A DNA stretch of 64,000 nt, taken from the NCBI GenBank assembly GCA_046327715.1, contig JAXLXY010000003.1, positions 248,001 to 312,000 of the forward strand, written 5' to 3'. The position numbers and the translations under genes are program-made. The notes beneath the pieces were generated by a model. The model was not told where the DNA came from. It was given only the letters and a program-made list of their open reading frames with translations, and did no database searches. Below, in pieces: positions 31,604 to 42,117 of this stretch. The first letter of the stretch is position 1, and each line of letters opens with the position of its first letter. The DNA is from JADJOM01 sp046327715 (GTDB taxonomy: Bacteria; Gemmatimonadota; Gemmatimonadetes; Gemmatimonadales; GWC2-71-9).

Positions 31604-33142
31604 TCAGGCGGGACGGTACGTTCCCCAGACCCGACGCAAGCAGTCGCTGATCTCGCCGAGGGTGGCGCGGGCGCGCACGGCCTCGATGATCGGCGGCATC
31701 AGCGGCGCCGCGCCGGCGGCCGCCGCCGCCAGGTCATCGAGGCGCGCCGCGACGGCGGTGGCGTCCCGGCGGGCCCGCACCTCCGCGAGGCGCTGCTGTT
31801 GGCGTTCCTGCAGCGCCGAGTAATCGGGACGCGCGATCGCGGGCGGGGCCGACCCGTCGGTGAACCGGTTCACCCCGACCACCACCTGGCGCCCCGCCTC
31901 CTGCGCCTGCTGCAGCTCCCAGGCGCTCCGGGCGATCGCCTCCTGGAACCAGCCCCGGTTGATCGCCGCCACCGCCCCGCCCATCCGGTCGACTTCACTG
32001 ATGATGGCGCGGGCCTCCGCCTCGATCCGGTCGGTCAGGCTCTCGACATACCAGCTGCCCGCCAGCGGGTCCACGGTGCGGTCGAGTCCGCTCTCGTACC
32101 CGAGGATCTGCTGCGTCCGGAGCGCCAGCGTGGCCGACTCGGCCGTGGGCAGGGCGAGCGCCTCGTCGTACCCGTTGGTATGCAGCGACTGGGTGCCGCC
32201 GAGGGCGGCGGCGAGCGCCTGCACCGTGACCCGGACCACGTTGTTGAGCGGCTGCTGGGCCTGCAGGGTGACCCCGCCGGTCTGGGTGTGGAAGCGCAGG
32301 CGGCAGGTCTGGTCGTCGGCCTGGAAGCGCTCCCGTGCCAGGCGCGCCCACAGCCGCCGGGCGGCGCGGAACTTGGCGACCTCCTCGAAGAGGTCGTTGT
32401 GCGCGGCAAAGAAGAACGAGAGGCGGGGCCCGAAGCGGTTCACCTCGAGGCCCGCGGCCACCGCGCGGCCCACATACTCGAGCGCGTTGGCCAGGGTGAA
32501 CCCGACCTCCTGCGCGGCGGTGGCCCCCGCCTCGCGCATGTGATAGCCGCTGATGGAGATGGGGTTGAAGTTCATCCGCTCCTCGGCCACGAAGCGGAAC
32601 AGGTCCACCGTGAGCCGGAGCGAGGGCTCCGCGGGAAAGATGTAGGTGCCCCGGGCGACGTACTCCTTGAGCACGTCGTTCTGCACCGTGCCCTGGAGCT
32701 TCGGGCGAGGGACGCCCTGCTCCTCGCCCACGACCACGTACATCGCGAGCAGGATGCCGGCGGTGGCGTTGATCGTCATCGAGGTGGAGACCCGGTCGAG
32801 CGGGATGCCCCGGAAGAGGTCGTGCAGGTCCTCGACCGTGTCGATCGCCACGCCCACCCGCCCCACCTCGCCGGCGGCCATCGGGTGGTCGGAGTCGTAC
32901 CCCATCTGGGTGGGCAGGTCGAACGCGGTGGAGAGGCCGCTCTGGCCGGCATCGAGCAGCAGGCGGAAGCGGGCGTTGGTCTCCGCGGCGGTGCCGAACC
33001 CGGCGTACTGGCGCATGGTCCAGAGCCGCTCGGTGTACATCGCCGGATAGACGCCACGGGTGAACGGAAAGCTGCCCGGTGCCCCGAGGTCGCCGGCCGG
33101 GTCCCCGGACCAGTCGGCCGGGCTGCTGGCCCGCCCGGTCAT
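31604..33142 (-). CDS. Methylmalonyl-CoA mutase, large (catalytic) subunit
   Basis: 512 residues, the catalytic TIM-barrel chain of the two-chain type; the B12-binding domain is absent and must be on a separate small subunit. Signatures: YTERLWTMRQYAGFGTAAETN, LSTAFDLPTQMGYDSDHP, NDVLKEYVARGTYIFPAEPSLRL, FNPISISGYHMREAGA, GGTQSLHTNGYDEAL. Tyr82 (GYDSD) and Arg176 (PSLRL) match residues that distinguish methylmalonyl- from isobutyryl-CoA mutase (Phe and Gln there). It overlaps the fbp stop by 4 bp. It needs adenosylcobalamin, which the btu operon would supply. Confidence 0.85.
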   Translation of the reverse strand: MTGRASSPADWSGDPAGDLGAPGSFPFTRGVYPAMYTERLWTMRQYAGFGTAAETNARFRLLLDAGQSGLSTAFDLPTQMGYDSDHPMAAGEVGRVGVAIDTVEDLHDLFRGIPLDRVSTSMTINATAGILLAMYVVVGEEQGVPRPKLQGTVQNDVLKEYVARGTYIFPAEPSLRLTVDLFRFVAEERMNFNPISISGYHMREAGATAAQEVGFTLANALEYVGRAVAAGLEVNRFGPRLSFFFAAHNDLFEEVAKFRAARRLWARLARERFQADDQTCRLRFHTQTGGVTLQAQQPLNNVVRVTVQALAAALGGTQSLHTNGYDEALALPTAESATLALRTQQILGYESGLDRTVDPLAGSWYVESLTDRIEAEARAIISEVDRMGGAVAAINRGWFQEAIARSAWELQQAQEAGRQVVVGVNRFTDGSAPPAIARPDYSALQERQQQRLAEVRARRDATAVAARLDDLAAAAAGAAPLMPPIIEAVRARATLGEISDCLRRVWGTYRPA

Positions 33143-34155
33143 CCCTCCCCCATCCGCCGCAGCGTATCGGCCACGTAGCCCACGTCCTCCCGGGAGCCGA
33201 TCACCAGCGGGGTGCGCTGGTGCAGGTCCTGGGGCACGATGTCGAGGATCCGGTTCACGCCGTCGGTGGCCGAGCCACCGGCCTGCTCGGCGATGAACGC
33301 CATCGGCGCTGCCTCATAGAGCAGGCGGAGCTTGCCCCGCGGGTTCTTGGTGTCGGCCGGGTACATGAAGATGCCGCCCGCGAGCAGGTTGCGATGGAAG
33401 TCGGCGACCAGCGACCCGATGTAGCGACTGTTCTTGCCCGTGATCTCGTCGGGCCGGTCGCCGTGGAAGCCCCGCACCGCCCACTGGGTGGCCTTGCTCC
33501 AGCGGGCGAAGTTCGACTCGTTCACGCTGTAGTACTTGCCCACCCGCGGGGTCACCATCTTCGGGTGGGAGAGCAGGAACTCGCCGATGGAGGGATCGAG
33601 GGTGAAGCCGGCCACTCCCTGGCCCGTGGAGTAGATCAGCATGGTGCTCGAGCCGTAGATGACGTAGCCGGCCGCCACCTGCTTGCACCCGGCCTGGAGC
33701 ACGTCGGCCATGCTGCCGCGGCCCTCCATGCTGACCCGGCGGTAGATGCTGAAGATCGTCCCGACCGCCCCGTTCACGTCGATGTTGGACGAGCCGTCGA
33801 GCGGGTCGTAGAGCACGGAGTACTTCCCGGCGGGGTACTGGTCCGGCACGGGGATGATCTGCTCGTCCTCCTCGGACGCCATGACGCAGACCCGCCCGGT
33901 GTGGTTCAGCGCGTTGGTCATCGTCTCGTTGGCGAAGACGTCGAGCTTCTGCTGCTCCTCGCCCTGGACGTTGGTGTTGCCGGCGCTGCCCAGGATGTTG
34001 ACCAGGCCGGCGCGCCGGATACTGGCGGCGATGATCTTCGCGGCCAGGGCGATGTCGTAGAGGAGATTCGAGAGCTCACCGGTCGCCTCTGGGTACTTCT
34101 CCTCCTGGTCGAGGATGAAGCGCTCGATGGTGATGACGCGCGAATTGGGCAGCAC
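33139..34155 (-). CDS. fbp: Fructose-1,6-bisphosphatase, class I
   Basis: 338 residues. Hydrolyses fructose-1,6-bisphosphate, the gluconeogenic step. Signatures: SEEDEQIIPVPD, KYSVLYDPLDGSSNIDVN (metal and phosphate site), FTLDPSIGEFLLSHP and the C-terminal GGIFMYPADTKNPRGKLRLLYEAAPMAFIAEQAGG. The GTG start has no strong Shine-Dalgarno. Fused 4-bp overlap with the methylmalonyl-CoA mutase gene links propionyl-CoA entry and gluconeogenesis. Confidence 0.95.
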   Translation of the reverse strand: MLPNSRVITIERFILDQEEKYPEATGELSNLLYDIALAAKIIAASIRRAGLVNILGSAGNTNVQGEEQQKLDVFANETMTNALNHTGRVCVMASEEDEQIIPVPDQYPAGKYSVLYDPLDGSSNIDVNGAVGTIFSIYRRVSMEGRGSMADVLQAGCKQVAAGYVIYGSSTMLIYSTGQGVAGFTLDPSIGEFLLSHPKMVTPRVGKYYSVNESNFARWSKATQWAVRGFHGDRPDEITGKNSRYIGSLVADFHRNLLAGGIFMYPADTKNPRGKLRLLYEAAPMAFIAEQAGGSATDGVNRILDIVPQDLHQRTPLVIGSREDVGYVADTLRRMGEG

Positions 34156-34207
34156 GGAATGTCCTCGGGAAGCTCCCGGGGAGGGGCCCGCGGCGCGCCA
34201 CGCGCGC

Positions 34208-36460
34208 TCACGGAGCCCCGCCCACCGGGAAGGTGACCTGCGTTGTGCCCGCGACGACGGTCAGGGCGCGACCGTCGGTGGTGACCCGGATGGTGCCGGC
34301 CTGGTCGGTCCGCCACGTGCCGATCCCGTGCCGGGCCAGCCGTGCGAGGGTCTCGGGATGCGGGTGCCCGTAGCGATTGCCGGCACCGGCGCTGATGACC
34401 GCCACCGTCGGCGCCAATTCCGACACCCAGGCCTCACCGGTGGCGGAGCGGGAGCCGTGATGCCCCACCTTCAGCACATCCACCCGCCCGACCCGCCCCC
34501 GGAGCCGCTCCTCCGCCACCAGGCCGGCATCCCCCGGAAAGAGGGCGCGGAACCCGCCGTACTCCACCAGCAGGATCGCCGAATCCTCGTTGAGGTCGGC
34601 CTGCCACTCCTGCCAGGCCGGGTCGGGATGGAGCAGCGAGAAGCGCACGCTGTCGATCTCGAACCGCATGCCATCCCGCGCCGCCTGCCACGGTACCCCG
34701 GCCGCCGCGAGCTGGTCCAGCACGCCCAGGTAGAGTGAGTCGGCCACCAGCTCCGCCGGCTCGAGCACCTGCCGGACGCTGAAGCGGTCGAGCACTGCGG
34801 GCAGGCCGCCCAGGTGATCGGCGTGCGCGTGCGAGATGATCGCGACCGCCAGCCCACCGGCCCGGTGCCGCGCCAGGAATGGCGCCACCACCCGGCGGCC
34901 GGCATCGCTGCGGTCGGTCCGGGGTCCGGCGTCGATCAGGATCCACTGGCCATGGGGCGTGCGGAGCACGGCCGCGTCTCCCTGCCCCACGTCGAGAAAA
35001 TGTAACGCCAGCCCGCCGCCGGCGGCACGGAGGACCCCAGCCTGCTCCACCCCGGCGAGGACCCAGACCGACACGGCGGCCGCCAGCAGGGCACGGCGCA
35101 GGGCCACCCCGCCCCGGGCGCCATCCCCGGTGCACCACCACGCGACCGCCACGAGCCCGAGCCACGGCAGCGCGGAGGCGGCGCCCGTCGGCTGGACCAC
35201 CACCAGCGCCTCGCCGGCGCCTCCCCACCACGCCAGGGCATCCAGGCCCGCGAGCAGCAGCCCGGCCCCGGCCGCGAGCGCCGGGGCGATGGCCGGCACA
35301 ACCGTGGACGCCGCCAGGCTGAGCAGCAGTCCGGGCACCACGACCGCCGCGAGCGGCACCGCGACAAAGTTGAGCGCGATCCCCGCGAGGGACACCGTGC
35401 CGAAGAGTGCCGCCGTGATCGGGGCCGTGGCGATCGTGGCCCCGGCAGACCCCGCCAGGAGCCGCCAGCCCCACCGACGACCCAACCGCCGGTCGCTCCA
35501 CCGGGTCGCGAGCAGGGCGCCCCCCAGCGCGGCCACCGAGAGCCAGGCGCCGGCATCGAGCGCGGCCCATGGGTCCAGCAGGAGGACCACGGCTCCCGTC
35601 ACGGCCAGCAGCGGGAGGGGCGCCGGGGCGCGTTGCCGCCAGCGGGCCTGGGCCACGATCGCGGCGAGGAGGACCGCCCGGGCCGCGGGCGCCGGCCAGC
35701 CGATGAAGGCCACGTACGCCGTGGCCACTGCCACGCCGATGGCCGCGGCCAGGTGGCGCCGCGGGGTGAGCTGGCGCACCCCGAGGAGTACCCACGCCAG
35801 GATCACCCCGACATGGAATCCGGAAATCGAGAGGATGTGCACCAGGCCCGCGCGGGCGTAGCGGTCCTTGAGTTCCGGCGCCATCCCGCCGCGCCGATTG
35901 ATCAGGAGCGCTTCGACCGTCCCGGCCCGGCCACCGAACAGCGCCCGGACCCTCCCGCCCAGCCCGGTCCGAAACCGCTCGGTCAGGCTCGGCTCGAGGG
36001 CCTCGATGCTGAAGTCGCGGACCAGGAGGAGGCCGCTGGCGCGGCCGCCGCGGTCCGGCCGGGAGAGCCACCGACCCGAGACGTGCGCTATCGTGCCGGC
36101 AGGCACGAGGGCTGAGGGCCAGCGCGCGTCCACCAGCCCCGTGCACCCGCCCCCGGGGAGTTCCACCGCGCCAAGCGGCTGGTCCTCGAACACCGGCTCC
36201 ACGAGCCGGACCCGCAGGTCGATGGCGCCGGGCGGCAGCCATCGGGCACAGGAGGAAGCGTCGGCCCGCAGTGCCAGCTGGGCGCTGAGGGCGCCGGCGA
36301 GCGCCACGAGGGGCCACACCGCCCACGCCGCCCGGCGCCAGAGACACCAGGCCGCCGCCCCGACCAGGGCCCCGGCGACGCCGACCGGAGCCCCGAAATG
36401 CAGGAGGCCGGTCGCAAGACCGGCCCCGTAGCACGCCAGCAGAAGGTACGCGGGCCTCAC
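34208..36460 (-). CDS. comEC: ComEC/Rec2 competence DNA channel
   Basis: 750 residues. The inner-membrane pore for single-stranded DNA in natural transformation. N-terminal DUF4131-type region with OB-like strands, then the competence domain (FRTGLGGRVRALFGGRAGTVEALLINRRGGM...YARAGLVHILSISGFHVGVI) with many membrane segments, and a C-terminal metallo-beta-lactamase domain with SHAHADHLGG and GHHGSRSATG, which may be a nuclease. GTG start, close behind comFB (25 nt). No comEA or comFC in the window. Confidence 0.93.
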   Translation of the reverse strand: MRPAYLLLACYGAGLATGLLHFGAPVGVAGALVGAAAWCLWRRAAWAVWPLVALAGALSAQLALRADASSCARWLPPGAIDLRVRLVEPVFEDQPLGAVELPGGGCTGLVDARWPSALVPAGTIAHVSGRWLSRPDRGGRASGLLLVRDFSIEALEPSLTERFRTGLGGRVRALFGGRAGTVEALLINRRGGMAPELKDRYARAGLVHILSISGFHVGVILAWVLLGVRQLTPRRHLAAAIGVAVATAYVAFIGWPAPAARAVLLAAIVAQARWRQRAPAPLPLLAVTGAVVLLLDPWAALDAGAWLSVAALGGALLATRWSDRRLGRRWGWRLLAGSAGATIATAPITAALFGTVSLAGIALNFVAVPLAAVVVPGLLLSLAASTVVPAIAPALAAGAGLLLAGLDALAWWGGAGEALVVVQPTGAASALPWLGLVAVAWWCTGDGARGGVALRRALLAAAVSVWVLAGVEQAGVLRAAGGGLALHFLDVGQGDAAVLRTPHGQWILIDAGPRTDRSDAGRRVVAPFLARHRAGGLAVAIISHAHADHLGGLPAVLDRFSVRQVLEPAELVADSLYLGVLDQLAAAGVPWQAARDGMRFEIDSVRFSLLHPDPAWQEWQADLNEDSAILLVEYGGFRALFPGDAGLVAEERLRGRVGRVDVLKVGHHGSRSATGEAWVSELAPTVAVISAGAGNRYGHPHPETLARLARHGIGTWRTDQAGTIRVTTDGRALTVVAGTTQVTFPVGGAP

Positions 36461-36485
36461 GCGGCCCCGCGGGGGAACGGGCGGG

Positions 36486-36775
36486 CTACGTCCGGCTGCC
36501 CCGGCGCTGGCAGCGCGGGGCCAGGTTCACCTTGCGGATCCCCTCCATGACGGCGACCTCGATGGACGCCCGGTTCTGGTCCTTGTCCAGGTTGACGTCG
36601 GTCACCACCGTCCCCTCGAGTCCCACGACGTAGCGGGGCGGCAGCCGGTTGAGGGCGTAGACCAGCACATCGAGCCGGCAGGTCTCGCAGCCACAGAAGT
36701 CCGGGAAGTGGGCCGAGAGCTGGGCGTAGGCGTCGATGACATGTTCCTCGACGGCGTTGCGGATGGTGGGTCGGG

Positions 36776-36779
<4 letters not shown>
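36486..36779 (-). CDS. comFB: ComFB-family protein
   Basis: 97 residues: NAVEEHVIDAYAQLSAHFPDFCGCETCRLDVLVYALNRLPPRYVVGLEGTVVTDV is a clear ComFB match, including the paired FCGCETCRLDV cysteines and the LNRLPPRYV stretch. ComFB is a late competence protein in Bacillus; related proteins are reported to bind cyclic dinucleotides (recalled literature, not visible in sequence). A basic tail (PRCQRRGSRT) adds a fourth cysteine. ATG 36779 overlaps the miaB stop by 4 bp, and comEC follows 25 nt later. Confidence 0.88.
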
Positions 36780-38089
<1,310 letters not shown>

Positions 38090-38098
38090 CACGCTGGA

Positions 38099-38104
38099 AT
38101 AATA
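38099..38104 (-). promoter_or_regulatory. Candidate -10 hexamer TATTAT before miaB
   Basis: TATTAT on the minus strand ends 9 nt before the miaB ATG; no -35 or Shine-Dalgarno is convincing. Would give a leaderless or near-leaderless message. Confidence 0.4.
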
Positions 38105-38160
38105 GGGCGCCAACCCGAACCGGCGATAGGCGGGCCCGTCTTCCCCGGGCGCCCGGCGGG

Positions 38161-39342
38161 TCAGCGCCCGCCGCCCCCGTAGGGCCGGATGGAGAGCCCG
38201 AGGATGATGCTGAAGGCCCGCTCCCGGTACGCCCCGCCCTCGCTGCGCCAGGCGTGCTCGAGGGCCAGGTCCACCCCGGCCCGGTCCTGGGCGAACCGGG
38301 TCCCGGTGCCGGCCGAGAGGCTCCACTCGCGCGGGCGCTTGCCGGCCTGGATGGGGAACGGCAGCTGGGCGAAGCGCAGCCCCGCCCGCAGCGGGAGCGT
38401 GGAGGGGCGGCGGGTGTTGCGGATGTACTCGCCGCCCAGGTTGACCTCGAGCGTGTTCTCCGCGCCCACCCCGCCCCGGGCCTGCAGGTCGCTGTTGGCG
38501 GCCGACCAGGTGCGATACTGGCCGCTGGTAGCCAGGGTCAGGCGCGGGGTGGCACGGATGAGGGCACCCGCCCCGACGGACACCGGGAGGTCGATCGAAT
38601 ACGCGTGCGCGCTGTCCAGGTCGACCGAGGCCTTGCCGTCGCTGCGCAGGGTGAGTGCCAGCTGGACCTTGGGCGAAAGCTGGTGGGTGAGGCCGGCCGA
38701 GAACCCGACGCCCTGGTAGGAGAGCTCCGCCGTCTGCCGGAACGAGATGAACGTCGTATCCTCGAACGCCCGGCGCGACTCCAGCCGGTTGGAGCCGGTG
38801 ATCCAGTGGACCCCCACCCCGACCGAGGTCTTGCCGCCCAGCTGCAGCCCCGCGGCGAAGCGGACCTCGTTGAGGCCACCGAGGGACTTGAGCGTGTCGA
38901 AGACCGCGACCGGGGCGCCGCGGAGGTTCACCGTGTCGGTGGTGGCCAGGCGGAAGTCCCGGTCGGCGTAGCTGCCGATGGCGATCCCGAGCCCGAGCCG
39001 GGTGTGGGGCACCGGCCCGCCCACGTAGACCAGCGGAAACCGGGTCTCCCGCAGCGAGGCGTCCCCGGCCGGCGACTGCCAGCTGCGCCAGTTGGGCGCC
39101 ATGACGAAGCCGGCTGCCACCGAGCGGAGGTTGGGGAGCGTCGCGGGGTTGAGGTCGCTCTCTCCGTCGAAGAGGCCGAAGCTGCCGGCGGTGGCGCGGC
39201 TCCGTGGGGTCAGGGGCCGGCCGGGCAGGCCCAGGCCACGGACGCCGAACATCGAGGACTGCCCGGCGGCGGGCAGCAGGTCGCCGGCGAGCAGCGCGGC
39301 AAGGGTGGCCGCCAGGGCCACCGGACGCAGGAGTCGCGGCAT
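38161..39342 (-). CDS. Predicted outer-membrane barrel protein (PorV/FadL-like pattern)
   Basis: 393 residues from ATG 39342, whose first base is the last base of the preceding stop (TGATG). Signal peptide ending LPAAGQ; then SFGLFDGESDLNPATL, reminiscent of the early motif of PorV/FadL-type barrels, and a strand-rich body with RETRFPLVYVGGPVPHTRLGLGIAIGSYADRDF and repeated amphipathic strands to a tail ending RPYGGGGR rather than an aromatic residue. Coupled translationally to a lipoprotein gene, so the two products may act together. No named function; similarity is a fold-level impression. Confidence 0.65.
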   Translation of the reverse strand: MPRLLRPVALAATLAALLAGDLLPAAGQSSMFGVRGLGLPGRPLTPRSRATAGSFGLFDGESDLNPATLPNLRSVAAGFVMAPNWRSWQSPAGDASLRETRFPLVYVGGPVPHTRLGLGIAIGSYADRDFRLATTDTVNLRGAPVAVFDTLKSLGGLNEVRFAAGLQLGGKTSVGVGVHWITGSNRLESRRAFEDTTFISFRQTAELSYQGVGFSAGLTHQLSPKVQLALTLRSDGKASVDLDSAHAYSIDLPVSVGAGALIRATPRLTLATSGQYRTWSAANSDLQARGGVGAENTLEVNLGGEYIRNTRRPSTLPLRAGLRFAQLPFPIQAGKRPREWSLSAGTGTRFAQDRAGVDLALEHAWRSEGGAYRERAFSIILGLSIRPYGGGGR

Positions 39343-40556
39343 CAGGGGGCCTCGAACGGGAACTTGCGGGCGTAGGTGACGCGGAGCCGCGGGACCAGCC
39401 CCGGCGTCCGGCTCGAGCCGAAGGTGACGCGGGTGAAGCTGGAGGCCTCGGGAATCAGCTGCAGCACGAAGCCCGGCGGCAGCGGCTGGGTCCCCTGCCA
39501 CAGCGTGGCGGCCCGCCGGACCTCCACCCGGACCGTGTCCGACGACCCGGCGACCAGCGGGGCGGAGGTGATGAACAGCCCGTCGGTGCTGGCGGGACTC
39601 TTGTTGCCGAGGTCCGCCAGGATCGGCCGCACCTGCAGGAAGGCGGTGTCCCGGGCGAGCCCGGTGATCGCCGCCGTCGGCAGCAGTTCGAGGCTCACCC
39701 GGATCAGCTGGGCCGAATCGCGCAGGAACTCCGGCCACGGGAAGCGCAGCAGCGACCGGGCACTGGGGCCCCCGCCGGCGGTGAGCAGGTCGGGATCCAG
39801 CACCGGCGCCACCTGGGGCACCCAGCGGGAGAACTGCACGCCACGGGTGAGGGTGCGGGCGAAGGTGGTGTCCGGCGTGGTCACCTGAACGAAGGTCACG
39901 AAACTCGGCGCGGAACTGCCCGCCGCCCCGCTGCCCAGGCGGACTCCGGTGCCGCTGGCCGCGCGGATCTGCAGCCCGAGCGCCAGGACACCGCTGTCGG
40001 CCGGCGCCATCGTGACCCGCGCGAGGTTGGCGCCCGTGAGGAACCGCGTGAACCGGCCGGTCACGACCGAGTCGGGGACCTCGACGCTGTCGACCAGGTT
40101 GGCCGGGGTGAAGGCGGTGTCGATGTCGGTGAAGCTCACGGTGGAGTCGACCGTGGCGGGCATCCGGTACAGGTAGATGGTCAGGCCCTTCACCGCGCTG
40201 TCCCGGGCCAGCACCGAGAGCGCCAGCGACACCGAGTCGATGGTGTAGGGATAGAGCGAGTCGCCGATGGTGAAGGAGTCGGGCCGCTGGACGAACCGCA
40301 CCACCGCGCGGTCCTCGCTCAGCGGATACTGCCATGACACGCGGAGCGAGCCCCCGAGCCCCGGCTGGACGTACCCTTCGAAGGCGCTGTCGCTGCCGAG
40401 CACCGGGGTGATCACGGTGTCGCGCACGTCGAAATTGCCCGGGCAGAGGTCGGGGCACTCGGCCGGCGCCGCGAGCTTCTCCTGGCAGGCCGTCAGGCCC
40501 GCCAGCGCCAGCAGCGCCAGGGACAAGGGACGGAGAATCGATTCGGGTCGTCGCAT
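39342..40556 (-). CDS. Large lipoprotein of unknown function
   Basis: 404 residues. Signal peptide with lipobox LTAC (MRRPESILRPLSLALLALAGLTACQ), then a cysteine pair (AECPDLCPG) and a strand-rich, threonine/serine/valine-heavy body with DTVRVEVRRAATLWQG-type segments and no motif I know. It starts 9 nt after cdd and its stop overlaps the next gene, so it is in the alr-deoB-cdd run. Probably surface- or periplasm-facing and paired with the barrel gene downstream. Confidence 0.6.
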   Translation of the reverse strand: MRRPESILRPLSLALLALAGLTACQEKLAAPAECPDLCPGNFDVRDTVITPVLGSDSAFEGYVQPGLGGSLRVSWQYPLSEDRAVVRFVQRPDSFTIGDSLYPYTIDSVSLALSVLARDSAVKGLTIYLYRMPATVDSTVSFTDIDTAFTPANLVDSVEVPDSVVTGRFTRFLTGANLARVTMAPADSGVLALGLQIRAASGTGVRLGSGAAGSSAPSFVTFVQVTTPDTTFARTLTRGVQFSRWVPQVAPVLDPDLLTAGGGPSARSLLRFPWPEFLRDSAQLIRVSLELLPTAAITGLARDTAFLQVRPILADLGNKSPASTDGLFITSAPLVAGSSDTVRVEVRRAATLWQGTQPLPPGFVLQLIPEASSFTRVTFGSSRTPGLVPRLRVTYARKFPFEAP

Positions 40557-40565
40557 GCGTTCCTG

Positions 40566-40952
40566 TCAGGCCCCGCGGTTGAGATCAAAGGCGTCCGGCA
40601 ACAGCTCCCGGAGCGTCCACTGCCGGCTCCCGCCGGGCCCTACCCCCACGACCTCGAGCGTCGGGCCGAACTCGGCCAGCACCTGCCGGCACGCCCCGCA
40701 CGGGCTGATCGGCGGATGGCGATCGGCCACCACGACCACCCGCCGGAACTCCCGCGCCCCCGCGGCGACGGCCGCGAACACCGCGGCGCGCTCGGCGCAG
40801 ACCGTCAGGCCGTAGGACGCGTTCTCCACGTTGCACCCCGTGAAGATACGCCCGTCGGCCGTTTCGAGCGCCGCCCCCACCGCGAAGCCCGAATAGGGAC
40901 AGTAGGCCCGCTCCCGGGCGGCCGTGGCGGCCCTGACCAGGGCGTCAGCCAT
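40566..40952 (-). CDS. cdd: Cytidine deaminase
   Basis: 128 residues, small tetrameric type. Deaminates cytidine and deoxycytidine. Zinc ligands: TVCAERAA and SPCGACRQVLAEFG; the substrate region is PYSGFAVGAALETADGRIFTGCNVENASYG. ATG 40952 lies 8 bp inside the end of deoB. Paired with deoB, it forms a pyrimidine nucleoside salvage unit. Confidence 0.95.
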   Translation of the reverse strand: MADALVRAATAARERAYCPYSGFAVGAALETADGRIFTGCNVENASYGLTVCAERAAVFAAVAAGAREFRRVVVVADRHPPISPCGACRQVLAEFGPTLEVVGVGPGGSRQWTLRELLPDAFDLNRGA

Positions 40953-42117
40953 CCCAGATCTCCCGGAGGAAGGACTGCCCGGTCGCGAGCGGGGGAACGC
41001 CGAAGAACTCCGCGAGCGTCTGGCCGACGTCCGCGTACGTGTCCCGGATGCCCAGGGGACGCGGATGGACGCGGGGCCCGACGGCCAGCACCGGCACCAC
41101 TTCCCGGGAGTGATCCGTGGAGGCGGTGGTCGGGTCGTTGCCGTGGTCGGCGGTAATAATAACCAGGTCTTCCTCCCGCATCGGGGCCAGCATCGCCGGG
41201 AGGGCGCGGTCCAGGGCGAGCAGCCCGGCGTGGAACCCGGGCACGTCATTGCGGTGCCCCCAGCTCTGGTCGAACTCGATCACGTTGGCGAACAGGAAAC
41301 CCCGCGGCATGGTGCGCAGTGCGCTCGCGATGGCGTGGTAGCTGGCCGGGTTCCCCGTCGGATGCAGGCTGGTGATCCCGCGCCCGGCGAAGAGGTCGTC
41401 CACCTTCCCCACCCCGACCCGCGGGATGTGCGCCGCCGCCAGCCGATCGAGCAGCGTCTCGCCCGGCGGCGCGACGCTGAAGTCCTTCCGCCGGTCGGTG
41501 CGCCGCCACTGCCCGGGCCCGCCGGCAAACGGGCGCGCGATCACCCGCGACACGCGGTCCGGGCCCTCGAGCAGCCGCTGCGCGGTCTCGCAGGCCCGGT
41601 ACAGCTCCGCCAGGGGCACGACGTCCTCGTGGGCCGCGAGCTGGCAGACGCTGTCGGCGGAGGTGTACAGGATCCACGCCCCGGTGCGGCAGTGCTCCTC
41701 GCCCAGCTCCTCGAGGATCGCGGTGCCCGAGGCCGCCCGGTTGCCGAGCACCCCGCGCCCGGTCTCCCGGATCAGTGCCTCGACGAAGGCGGGCGGAAAG
41801 CCCCGTGGATAGGTTCGGAAGGGTTCCGCCAGGCAGAGCCCGAGCAGTTCCCAGTGACCGGTGGTGCTGTCCTTCCCCGCGCCGGCGGGACGGGCCACCC
41901 CGTGCGCCGCCGCCGGCGCGGTCACCGCCGTCACGCCCTGGAGCGGCGCGCAGCAGCCCAGCCCCAGCCGCTCGAGGTTGGGCACCCGGAGCCCACCCAC
42001 GGCCCGTGCCACATTGCCCAGCGTGTCACTGCCGGCATCGCCATACTGGTCGGTGTCCGGGGCGGGGCCGATCCCCACCCCGTCGAGCACGATCAGGGCG
42101 GCCCGGCGCCGGTTCAC
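40945..42117 (-). CDS. deoB: Phosphopentomutase
   Basis: 390 residues. Interconverts ribose-1- and ribose-5-phosphate (and deoxy forms). Alkaline-phosphatase-superfamily metal sites: VLDGVGIGPAPD, KDSTTGHWE (conserved TTGHWE), VIEFDQSWGHRND and IITADHGND. GTG start overlaps the DUF1844 stop by 4 bp (GTGA). It feeds sugar from nucleoside salvage into the pentose pathway, with cdd immediately after. Confidence 0.95.
   Translation of the reverse strand: MNRRRAALIVLDGVGIGPAPDTDQYGDAGSDTLGNVARAVGGLRVPNLERLGLGCCAPLQGVTAVTAPAAAHGVARPAGAGKDSTTGHWELLGLCLAEPFRTYPRGFPPAFVEALIRETGRGVLGNRAASGTAILEELGEEHCRTGAWILYTSADSVCQLAAHEDVVPLAELYRACETAQRLLEGPDRVSRVIARPFAGGPGQWRRTDRRKDFSVAPPGETLLDRLAAAHIPRVGVGKVDDLFAGRGITSLHPTGNPASYHAIASALRTMPRGFLFANVIEFDQSWGHRNDVPGFHAGLLALDRALPAMLAPMREEDLVIITADHGNDPTTASTDHSREVVPVLAVGPRVHPRPLGIRDTYADVGQTLAEFFGVPPLATGQSFLREIWDG

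Noticed and set aside
38106..38160. Terminator after the barrel gene at 38161
   Set aside because: GC-rich palindromic sequence, but only an imperfect bulged stem can be drawn and no U-run follows.
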